From positions 12,450,001 through 12,514,000 of the forward strand of contig NC_079419.1 of the NCBI RefSeq assembly GCF_026213295.1: a stretch of DNA of 64,000 bases, given 5' to 3'. Shown here in pieces: positions 13,158-23,400 of the stretch. Made by a program: the position numbers and the translations under genes. Position 1 is the stretch's first letter. Each line of letters begins with the position of its first letter. The notes beneath the pieces were generated by a model. The model saw nothing but the letters and a program-made list of their open reading frames with translations, was not told the DNA's origin and made no database searches. This stretch comes from Gadus chalcogrammus. Lineage: Eukaryota > Chordata > Actinopteri > Gadiformes > Gadidae.

Positions 13158-13534
13158 TAGCCTGGTCCTACCAGACTCTCGTACTTCATTTAATTTGCAC
13201 AGAGAGTCTGGACCCACTCAATTGACTAACGTTAACTCACTCTAAGGCGGGGGTCTGTTGAAGTTTAAAACTATTGGATCTGCCCAGTGTCAATCTGGAT
13301 CTGCCATAATCAATCGCTAACGTTTGGCCAGGAATCACGTTGCGCGCAGGCTGTAAACAAACCAAACACCGTGCGTGAAGATGTCTGTCAACGAGAGCTG
13401 ACTTTAACGTCAATGTTCTCAGCCACTCCCTCTATTTGGACGGAGAAAACCCACTAACATACCGCAGACCCAGACCTAGTACTGAAGGGAAATTAAAATT
13501 GAGCGGAAGTACTTAGGCGGGCGGAGCCAGGCTA
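13158..13534. mobile_element. Short inverted-repeat (MITE-like) element
   Basis: Starts TAGCCTGGTCCTACCAGACT and, on the opposite strand from the right end, TAGCCTGGCTCCGCCCGCCT. Both ends share TAGCCTGG and a GTACTTC block about 25 nt in. Length is 377 bp with no open frame of note, so it is non-autonomous. The TA at each edge may be a target duplication; family not assigned. Confidence 0.6.
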
Positions 13535-13899
13535 TAATGAGGAGGTACATGTATGGACAATGATTTGGTCAAAACAAATTCAAGAGTTGTACAACAATAC
13601 AACCAGAAGGGAAATATTTAAATAAAAATAAACATAAATCATAAAGATAAACAGATACACAAAATACAATTATTATTATTCAGCACAATAATATATCATA
13701 ATATATGTTGTATTTCAATTAAATCGATCCTTAAAAGTATAATAGCTTTTATGTGCAATTCATTTAGGGGGTTAAAATGTATATTTATATGCAATGGTTT
13801 AAAGTAAATGTCAAATGTAGTTTATTTTTATTTTTTATTGTGCGGTTTAAAAAAGGTGTGGGTTTTCACATGCTAAGAGCATGGACCTCATTAACCTAG

Positions 13900-13995
13900 C
13901 CTCCATCTTGGTTCCGCAAGCTGGGTGGGTGAGCTGAATGCAGAATTACGCATTCAGTTCCACCACCCAGCTAGCGTTAAGAACCAAGATGGCCG
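13900..13995. repeat. Near-perfect palindrome (snap-back repeat)
   Basis: The arms CCATCTTGGTTC...GCTGGGTGG...CTGAATGC and GCATTCAG...CCACCCAGCT...GAACCAAGATGG are inverted copies separated by only about 8 nt (13942-13951). It would fold into a hairpin of roughly 40 bp per arm. Probably a small foldback transposon. Confidence 0.65.
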
Positions 13996-14288
13996 CTTGG
14001 TGAATGAAGCCCATGGAGATGGCTGGAGGTGTGAATGCATATCATGCTCACCGTGAGGGAAAGCCGTGGGCCTCTAGCTCTCCCCTGGGATTCGGCCGAG
14101 CTGGGATGACTGAAGACCACACAGTGAGTCAAGCACAGGTTTACAAAGCACTTTTGCTGAGGACTATTCTTTCATTAAAGGGCACTTTCTTTGCCTTATT
14201 TTTTATGTAGATGTCATTCATGAGCAGGAACTGTGCAATTTGCACAATACACCCGCACAATTTACATTGACATACATTAACACTCGTA

Positions 14289-14294
14289 TTTATT
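14289..14294 (-). terminator. rnf212b: Candidate poly(A) signal of rnf212b
   Basis: AATAAA on the minus strand, about 105 nt past the rnf212b stop, in AT-rich sequence. This supports the short C-terminal exon model. Confidence 0.5.
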
Positions 14295-14397
14295 TTATGT
14301 ATCTAAGTTATTGGCCAATTTGTTCTTTTGCTTATTTTGTAACTTGTATTTCTACACCAATACAAATTCCATGAATGCGAAAGCTTTCTTGGGGATA

Positions 14398-15264
14398 CTA
14401 AAATCGTTCTGCTTGTGAAGGATAGCTACTGCAGACATTGGGGTTTGAGTCCAGACTCTTTTGACTGGGAGTCAAACCTTCCCTGACCACCAGGACGCTG
14501 CTGTTGTGCCTAGGCAGTAAACCACGTACCTCATATTCTGTGGGCAAGGTGTCACTAGGGGGGAGGGGGAAGAAACCATTACTCAGTTCAGTAGTACTAA
14601 GCAAGTCTTGTGAGGCGTATACAAATTAACTGAGCTACATAATTAAAGCCCTTATTTTTGTGGTTACCTGGAGGTGTGACCGCAACTGGAAGAGATATCC
14701 TGTGGGCACTGTGTGTCATTGAAACATATACAAACCCCATCAAACCGATTCATGATATTCATTCCACCGGCATTTTTGGAACACAAAAGTGGCGATTCAA
14801 GTTTTTCTTACCTGCTTGTTAGAAATTGTCCCGGTGAGACCTGTGGTAAGGAGATACGCGTGAACTTTGGATTAGACAGTGCTATGGACGTTGTGGATGG
14901 AGTAGGCAGTATCAAGCTACTCTCTCAACACTCACCCTTCTCTGAGAAAGAGGCTTCTTCAACTCTGCATTTTGTCTTTTCAGCTCACAGACTTGCCTGT
15001 GGAAATCACACCGACAAAACTAAAGTGTTTTTAAGACAGCACCCAGGAGATGTGTAGTCCCACCACCTCAGGTAGAAGAACCTTAGAAAACAACTTTTTT
15101 TTTATTAATATGGTATTAATATGCTATAATAATATATAATATGCTATACTATTAAAATATTTAGCCATGTGTTGACAGTAGCAGAACTGAACGTTTATTG
15201 AATGCAGGAACAGATACTATATAGCCTACTTACCTAATTGTGTTTAGCTTGGCTAGCTGGAAGG

Positions 15265-15333
<69 letters not shown>

Positions 15334-15974
15334 GTAACCCTGCTCTGTGGCCTCCTTCAGGCGTCTCTCCAGTTCAGAAGACTTATGCTTGAAGTAGGCC
15401 GTTACTCGCTCCTTCTGTTTGCGTTGAAAGAGGGCAATCTGTAGGTAACAAGGGTTAAAAGCAAGTTGGCTAACGTTATACTAATTATATCTCTTTCATT
15501 TAGGACCATTACCCTAATCTAAGATCATCCTTCGCTAATACACACAAACCTGTGTTATGTGCTCAAGCCGTGTTTGAATAAGTTTCACAGGGTCCTTGAA
15601 AAACACTTCTTCCTGTGGCTTCATCTAAAAAACAAACAATTTAGCCCAAATAAAGGTTTTGTGAAAGTTTTAGGGCACCTCTAGGTTTCGACTTTTCATT
15701 AGAAATCGTTAAGCTAGACCCACCGCATCTGTAAGAGGCAGATAATGACAACTGGCTCCACAAACGGTGCATTGTTCTGCTGGGAAGGGCGACACGTTTA
15801 CTGCCCAATACTAGTGTATATGAATAATGAATAGGAAAAATAAAAAGAAGTGTAAGCAGCACAGAAATACCTACTGGAGTTGATGCAACCCTCACAGCAG
15901 ATATGGCCACAACTGGAGACGAAGAACTTGGGCCCTTTCCTCCTGAAACATCGGTTACAGTGGAACCAGTCCAT
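14398..15974 (-). CDS. rnf212b: RING finger protein 212B (9 exons, 198 aa)
   Basis: Zip3/RNF212-family RING protein, a presumed SUMO/ubiquitin E3 that stabilises recombination intermediates in meiosis. Exons on the minus strand: 15974-15875, 15779-15724, 15624-15550, 15438-15332, 14996-14936, 14840-14812, 14699-14668, 14554-14530, 14509-14398. All phases join into 198 codons plus stop. The N-terminus [20 protein letters not shown] leads into a C3HC4-type RING (C6, C9, C22, H24, C27, C30 and then CTVC), as in RNF212B. A helical coiled-coil region follows ([26 protein letters not shown], then [12 protein letters not shown]), then a Ser/Pro-rich tail. It is shorter than human (about 300 aa); the small exons after the coiled coil are less certain. 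A poly(A) signal lies at 14294-14289. The exon 4 donor lies at the edge of a TG microsatellite. Confidence 0.85.
15266..15331. repeat. (CA)n microsatellite abutting an rnf212b exon
   Basis: About 33 CA units. On the rnf212b sense strand the repeat is (TG)n and begins at the first bases of the intron, directly after CAG at 15334-15332. Confidence 0.95.
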
Positions 15975-16089
15975 CGTCTTCGGCTTCTTCACCTGGAATC
16001 AGACGGGCCAACTACTCGTTCACACTTTAAAAGTGGTCGTGAGCTGGCAAAGTGGCAGGACAAGTGTTTCTGCCTCCTACCTTCGTGAG

Positions 16090-17424
16090 GGTAGTAAGTT
16101 GAATTGTTCAGTGGGGAGAAACAAACGTAATCGTGTGCTTCGTCACATTAGCTCGACCGGATGCTTACCATAAAAATCGTTTTTTCGCGCTCATACAGGG
16201 ACAACCACACCACTTCAACTTGAATATAAAAATGTAAATAATTGTTGCTGGGGAATTGTAAAAGGACTTTGCAAGTTGCCAACAAGTCATGGTTAGATTT
16301 TACCTTCCAGCACAGCTTAGTGTTAAACTCTAAAATCGATTGTGTGTAAAACCGTCGCAGAGGCTCCTTAATGGCGGCCGAAAATGATGCACATATGAAT
16401 GACTGCATAGATTTATCAACTTTAGGGCCCAAGGGGACACCAAAGAACAACAATGAACTGCACTGCTCTGGCCTACCAACAATAACTTGGAATGTTGAGG
16501 TTAATGCCTGAGAGTTTTATGATCACAAAAAAAAATTGTTGGAAAGATAACGTTAAATATTATTTTACTATGTTTTTTTTAACAGTTGCAACTTGCTTGT
16601 AATTGGTTCTGTGCCGAGGCCCTTAAGCAAGGAACGCCATCTTGTGGCTATTCGTATAGATATCATTTGTAGACATGGGCATGGGCCTGCTTTAAAGAAT
16701 GTTCATATTATAATGTGTCACGGTATCTTTGTCTTTATCATCCAAAAATATAGGATCCGAGTTGAATCATTTCAGAACTTTCAATCACAGTCTGTTGTGG
16801 CCGTCCTCCACTGAGGTCGAGGCGGCTGTCGACTACACCCAAGCCTCAGCGACGCCCTAGTGGGCGTTTGTTGCTAATGCCTTCATCATATCGAGGTCGT
16901 TTCTCAGCTTCTGACTCAGGTACTGACCAGTACTGTCCCCAGCACAACTACGGCTAACAAACGTTTGGCTATTTTTTAAAGTCCAACGTGATCAAAAGTA
17001 GCACAATAGGGCGTGAAACCAAACAATCTGGCCCACTCAGACGATCACCATGCTCACCAAGGAGACCAAGCAAAACACTCTGCTCCTCTTTCCACCGGGT
17101 CAGGGTGACGGAAGACACACACCACCCGCCTCCTCCTGCCCACTGCTTCTCACCAGGTCTCCACTCTCCAGATGTCGGGATTAGATGCCTCCATGCTGAT
17201 ATTCTGCTGACCTCTTTGTGTGTTTTATCATCATTTTGCAGTTTATCGAATTTAACACACCTTGATTCACTTACTTACTTTTCTTGTAAAAAGGTTTACC
17301 TATATTGTTGTTTTCAAAATATCTATATTTTTTTAGTTAGTTGATTGATCAAATGATTTGTATTCGAAAGATACACACAACATGCGTCTGGGCCTATTGT
17401 CTCCATGGTCTCCATGTTTTCCAG
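16090..17424. other. Intergenic region upstream of rnf212b
   Basis: Contains the rnf212b promoter side (about 15975-16200, minus strand) and otherwise unassigned sequence. A stretch at 16995-17160 reads like diverged coding sequence in alternating frames (for example MLTKETKQNTLLLFPPGQ from an ATG at 17050) and ends in a CACCAG/GTCTCC donor-like site. It may be an exon of the F-box-like remnant downstream, but no family was recognised. Confidence 0.3.
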
Positions 17425-18105
17425 GTGGCCCAGTCCATCCGGGCTCACGTGGAGCAGGTGTTGGGACAACATGGAGGATCTGGAGACAGCTCAGTCCACC
17501 TCTTCACACAACCTCCGCCACTTTACACTCCACCTGGTGGCTCTGGGTGTAGCCCGGCTGGTCCCAAACCAGCTGCAAGATCCGCAAGAAGACCAGCTGG
17601 TCAGTTGCTCAGGCATACAAAATCATTCTAGTATTAATCAACAATTTTATTGTATTCAGCGTAACCTTTTAGAGGTTGGCTGCTGTCACGGTAATCCAGA
17701 CTGTTTCCGATACTGCTTAAAAACTACATGAATGGCAAATACTAAATTAATAATATAAGATACTGAAGCATTACACCACAGATAGATTATCAATGTCAAA
17801 GATCAAATGTATATCATTATTTGCCTGAGCCGATTAAATAATACAATTGAGTTAGGTATAGTAAACGTACTTGGGAAATGTAAGCCCATGAAGTTCAAAC
17901 TTCCATTTCCAAGTACATACATAACATTTATCCAGAGGATGTAGTCGGCTAACCGGTCCCGTCCTCCCAGAACTCCTTCCAACGTCGGCAGCAACCTGGT
18001 GGACGACCTCCCGACCCAGATCCTCCTGCGGCTCCACCCCCTGAACGGTTTTGGTGTGTCAGACATCAGAAATGGCAACAGCTGCTAAACCTCACTCTCA
18101 AGGTA
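17425..18105 (+). pseudogene. Possible decayed F-box-like gene fragment
   Basis: Two exon-like blocks with consensus borders. Block 1 (about 17425-17599) follows a TTTTCCAG acceptor and ends before GTCAGT; one frame reads LRHFTLHLVALGVARLVPNQ. Block 2 (about 17981-18102) follows CTCCCAG and ends before GTATGT. Block 2 reads DDLPTQILLRLHPLNGFGVS, an F-box-like leucine pattern, but the expected continuation (HQKWQQLLNLTLK) lies in another frame, so a frameshift separates the halves. No full protein can be assembled. It may be a pseudogene, an assembly indel, or a gene that I do not recognise. Naming it F-box-like is an inference from a short pattern. Confidence 0.25.
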
Positions 18106-19978
18106 TGTCCCATGGTCATACTACCACAACATTAGCAGCACTACTACTACAGAGTACTTGGACTGGTAGATGCATGCCACAAAATGCAATAAAATAATGT
18201 TTCTAAAAGGTAAAACAAACCTTATATCCCTGATTTTAAAGGAAATGGAGGTAGTGAGTTACATGATAGCGCAATGGATTGATCTTGTTCCAAATCTCTA
18301 ATTAAATGCACCAACTTTTAAAATCGTACTATAAGAAGTAAATATGGGCTCACACTGCCCTCTATGGGTTAAAAGCATGCTACTGCATGGGTTATCTGTT
18401 ATCGGCCGTTTTGCTTACCAAATCAACCAAACATTCTTTATTCCAAACAACTCCCCCTTAGTCTGATTGGAGCAAGTGAAGAGGTTGAAAGCCTGAACAG
18501 CAATAAAGCCCAGGCCCTAAGAGTCCCTTCTTCTCTATCTGTTCTTCTTCTTACCACCCCACTCTTTTCTTCATCACTTCTTCTCAACTCCACTTTCCCT
18601 CCCTTTTGTCTCTTCTTTCTTTCTTTTTATCATCCTCCCTCCACCTCTCTCTCACGAGACTCAGAGGTGGAGGCGGGAGACAGCGGCCCCTGCAGCCTCA
18701 ACCTCCCAGTGAGGAGGGAGGTAGGAGCGGCAAAGAGACCCCTGCCCTAACTTGTCTCATAGACACCTAATAGGACTTCTACAGACGTTTAACATGGATG
18801 GTTAACATGTGCATCTGGCATGGACATCTAACATGGATGTTTAGCAAATTGATTTCCAAGATGGGCATCTAACATGGACGTCTTACATGTACGTTAAACA
18901 TTGATTGTTAACGTCGACCGCTTGTGATGAACACCTAATACAAATGTCTAGTGGATTCCTTTTATTCATTGACATTGGTTTATGTATTCCTATTATTGAT
19001 TTACATTTACATTATTAAAAACATTTTCAATACTTCTTGGGTTGGACTCGCTGGAGATGTAGAATGGAGTGTCAACAATGATGTTTTCTTCTATAAATGT
19101 GAGAAAATAATATATACTTGATTGTAAGTACAAAGTACAATAAAGACAATTATCCATTTTCCGTAGAATTTAGTAATTTGGCAATTCAAATTGAGTCTTT
19201 CACCATATGGTCAATAGACACGAAATATTCGATTAATATTTAATAAAAAAAAAAAGAAAGTGCCTTACCATAGCATTCCGAACGATGGCGCTAAAAGTAG
19301 CGTTTATAAACGCCCAACGACGTGGTAACTGAAACCAGGCAAATTCTGGCCCTGTTGGCTTTCCATACATAGCACCGTCGGACCGAGGTCGGTCCGGATG
19401 ACAGTTTAACCTACGAGTAGGACAGCAGCATGTATCGTCCAGCCTGAAACCCCGTAGTTAACAGGTATCGACGAGGATGCTGTCGGTCGAGGAACCACCT
19501 CCTCGTTCTCAGCGCAAGATAACGCGTCGTACACCTGACTGCCCGTAGGGAAGTTGGTTTGTTTAGGCTCACAACAGATATCATTGTCAAGTCGGACTGT
19601 TGTTTAACAAGTTACGGAGGCAAGCCCTTTGCTAGCCTAAACGCAGATTTAGTTTTTTGTTTTATAGATTTATTGGTTAAGTAGTTTCACCATTGCTGGA
19701 TATTAGATCGCAGGTAACAGTGTTGTCCTGGAAAGCTGACTACCTCACAGAACCGGTCAAACCAGGTAAATCATTAGAGGACATCATTTTTTCATGTAGT
19801 GATTGTTTACAAACTGGTGACACAGTTGTCGCCCTGCTAGTGCTACAACGATTAACTATAGGTTGCCAACACTATCTTATCTATTACATATTTATATGTT
19901 TTACTTATTTTAGAGGTTTTGTGTTTTCAACTTTGTGCTGATGGAACACTTTCTATGCAAAATAGTAAAAAAAACGGC
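18106..19978. other. Intergenic region before rala
   Basis: No supported gene. CT-rich stretch at 18530-18660. Around 18755-18960 there is an irregular tandem repeat of 'taacatggatgt/ctaacatggac'-like units. 19370-19550 is richer in CG and could hold the rala transcription start and non-coding first exon, but no start can be fixed. Confidence 0.35.
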
Positions 19979-20227
19979 TTTATTTGAATCGACAAGCTTA
20001 TACCATTTAAACCACACTACCCCTTCGCAGCCTTGGGCAGGGCAGGTTTCTTGACTGCGTTGCTGCTCTGCGTTTGTTTGTGGATGATTTGGCCGTGGTT
20101 TGTCATCAGACCCGGGGCTGGTGATGTCACCTTAGCTGGGTTTACAAAAGACGTTTTGTTCGTGAATGTCGAGCTGGAAGGCAGAGTCTGTCTAACCGCA
20201 CACAACATTGTACTGTCTCCGCTTGTT
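19979..20227 (-). other. Candidate antisense terminal exon, unidentified
   Basis: On the minus strand a strong acceptor (TTATTTGTTTAACAG) ends at 20228. It is followed by an open frame to a TAG at 20019-20017, coding about 70 residues, basic near the end (TNHGQIIHKQ, then VKKPALPKAAKG). An AATAAA on the minus strand lies at about 19984-19979, just past the stop. These three signals together look like a real last exon. No homologue is recognised. A second antisense exon-like block is at 21733-21637. The opposite strand is also open here, so coding potential alone is weak evidence. Confidence 0.3.
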
Positions 20228-20428
20228 CTGTTAAACAAATAAGAGAATAGCAAACAAAAGTTTACTGACGGATATTTGTGTGCGTTTCTAGTTCGTCCAG
20301 GACCGGGGAAGTGAACGAAGAGGATCCACGTAGAGGTATTTCCTTGGGTTGAAGTGTTTTTTTGACCCGCTCACCTGACCGGTACTCCCACTACCTGCCT
20401 TGTTTCCAGCCCACCAGTTGACCAAATC

Positions 20429-23400
20429 ATGGCTGCCGATAAGAGTAAAGGGTCCCCACCACTGGCCCTCCATAAGGTGATCATGGTGGGCAGTGGAGGA
20501 GTGGGCAAGTCCGCCCTCACGCTGCAGTTCATGTATGATGAGGTGAGTGTGTGTGTGTGTGTGCATTGGCCCAAAGGACTTTCCAATGGAAATTATTTGC
20601 TATTGAGTAATTTAGCAGAAACTGCAAACACCCATCCAAATTGTCATGCAGGGAATTGTTTCCAGTAAGTGGGTCAGGTCAGGCTATGGCTATGCTAGCT
20701 AGAGAAAAATAAGTGGTAGATGAAAAAAGTACATTCAATAATTAGCATTATTGTAAATGGAGTAATTACAGGTTTCAAGGTATCATAAAGTAGTATCATC
20801 GGATCTTGGTTGTATATAAGTTATAAAACTCTTGGGGATTGTACATGTTGTGCTGTACCCTGCCCAGAAGAAACAGACTACCATGTAAACAGACAGACTA
20901 GTGTGTACAGACATACATTAGCATATATACAGACCGATTAGTGGACAGACAGACTATTGTACAAAAAGACATTAGCACATCGACAGGCAGACTAGTGTAC
21001 ATACTACAGACAAACTTGCATCTATGCATTGACAGACTAGCCTACAATCAGGTGTGTGTGCGTCTGCCCACCAGTTTGTGGAGGACTACGAGCCTACCAA
21101 GGCGGACAGCTACAGGAAGAAGGTGGTGGTGGACGGGCAGGAGGTGCAGGTGGACATCCTGGACACGGCGGGCCAGGAGGACTACGCCGCCATACGGGAC
21201 AACTACTTCCGCAGCGGGGAGGGCTTCCTGTGTGTCTTCTCCATTACAGAGCCCGAGTCCCTAGCCGCCGCTGCCGACTTGAGGTACTGGGCAGCCAATC
21301 AGAAAGGAGCACGACATTCTGAACATGTATTGCAGACCCCATGCATTCACAATGCTTTCAGTCGTGAGGAATTTAACAATTTTTTTAATGTTTTTCTTCT
21401 TTTGACGCAGCTTTAATTTGTTTAGCACCCGTTTTCAATTTACGCCGCGACAAAGCATAATGGTTTCACCCTGTAGTGTCATACATTTGAACAACTGAAA
21501 AGGAAAATGTAGAGGGAGATGATTCCCCCCCCCCCCCAAAAAATAGTTGACACCTCCTGAAATGTGGTGCAAAGGACTATGACTAAACCCCCATCGAAAA
21601 GTTGTGTTTGAATCCAAATGTCACCCTGCAGTCTACCTGAATCCTTGAGCATGACGCCCTTATCCCTTAGATGCTCCTCAATGGCAATCATCTCAAGAAA
21701 ACCGCTGTCCATCATTTTGGGAAGAAGCGCGTGCTGAATGACCACATAATAACTTCAGAACGTGTTGCTCAGGGAGCAGATCGTGCGGGTGAAGGAGGAT
21801 GGCCAGGTGCCGTTCATCCTGGTGGGGAACAAGTCTGACCTGGAGGACCGGAGGCAGATTAGCACCGAGGAGGCCAGAGCCCGAGGGGAGCAGTGGGGGG
21901 TCGGCTACGTGGAGACGTCAGCCAAGACCCGGGCTAACGTTGACAAGGTAGGAGCCGCTCACAGACACTGGGCCTGGTGGATGTCCGGTTATGTTTGTGC
22001 GCGCTACAGTGTGTGGGTATGAATCTATGATTTCAATATGCATGTTTTACTGCCTGGTATAAAAAAATTCAAGCATGATCAGACCTGCTCAGACCATTAT
22101 TTTGGACGATCTAGATTTACTTTGAATGATATATTACCTTGAACTTTCCCTGATCTTTATTTGCTTACACATAATTTACAAATATCAAGTCGAAATGGTA
22201 ACCTACGATCCTTAAGGCAGATTATGTCGTTGAGGCAACGCAAGGGGGTTTATGGACCCAGTACGTCCTTACGTCCACCGCAAGGGCCTGACCTGCGCCT
22301 CCCAAAAACTGTAACCTTGCGTTGAGGCAACACAGCAGCAAGGGCTGTGATTGGTCCGCTCACTAAGCGTGCACTCACACTAGGCCATCTGTACCATACT
22401 CAAGTACGTTTGCCCCTTAGAGCCTAGATCGTTTGGCTCGTGTGAGCACACCATCCGTACTCAAGTACAGTTCAATTCCGTGGTGTACACTTTGGAGAGG
22501 TGTGCTCAGGCTACGGTATAGATGATAATGAGCCGACATGCGCACACGCACGGAAACGCAACCTGAGCTGGATGATGTATAGTCCATGCGACCCTGGCTT
22601 CTACCCCATTAAACAAAAAACATGGCGGCATGCTGTTCACGATTGGGTTCAAGTTGGTGCGATGGCGAAGTTCAGTTTTTGATCAAAAATCCACCGTTCA
22701 TGGCGCAGGCTTTCTTGGTTCACTGGAGAAGGTGGGGCTGCGCACGGAGTCTAGAGCTCTTTAGAAAACCTTCATACTCCCAAATGTTTAGTTTTTTATG
22801 AATGAAGACCCCCGCATGCACAAATAAGTTCATATGTAGGCTACAAACACGATGCAAAAAAGCCAAATATTCTTTACTTTGCTGACTACTTGTTTTTTAT
22901 CCCGACAAAAGCCTCGTAAGGAGAGTTCCTCTGCGTCTCTCGTAGATGGCACCATCTTTCAACGTCTTTGTTTAATATGACTGCATCACCTTCTCTCACA
23001 TGATCAGCAGCTTGCGGATTTTACTGTCTCCAGTTAGAACTGCTGATGATATCGCTATGTTGTCTCTGTGGAGACAGCGCAGCAGCACCTCCACCCAAGC
23101 CCCCCCCAACCCCGGGAACCGCGGAGCCATCGCATTTACAACAGAATGAACCGTCATAAACCGCCAATGTGTGCAGGGAGGGCAAATTGGGGTGCTAGCT
23201 CAAGCAGGCAATTTACTTTGGGCAGTGTAAACACGCAGACTGTGTCGCGAAAAAGTAGTGCATAAAACGGCATATTTGGCAGTGTACAAATGCTCAGTGA
23301 GAGAGGGCTATATCTGAGTAGAACGGCTCCAAATAAGCAACAAAGTCAGTAAAGTGCCAATTGGGTTCTCTGTGTTGTTCTCCATTGTTGTTCTACCAAG

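Noticed and set aside
14713..15057. 114-codon plus-strand frame
   Set aside because: It is antisense to the small rnf212b exons at 14812-14996, has no recognisable homology, and lacks splice or promoter context.
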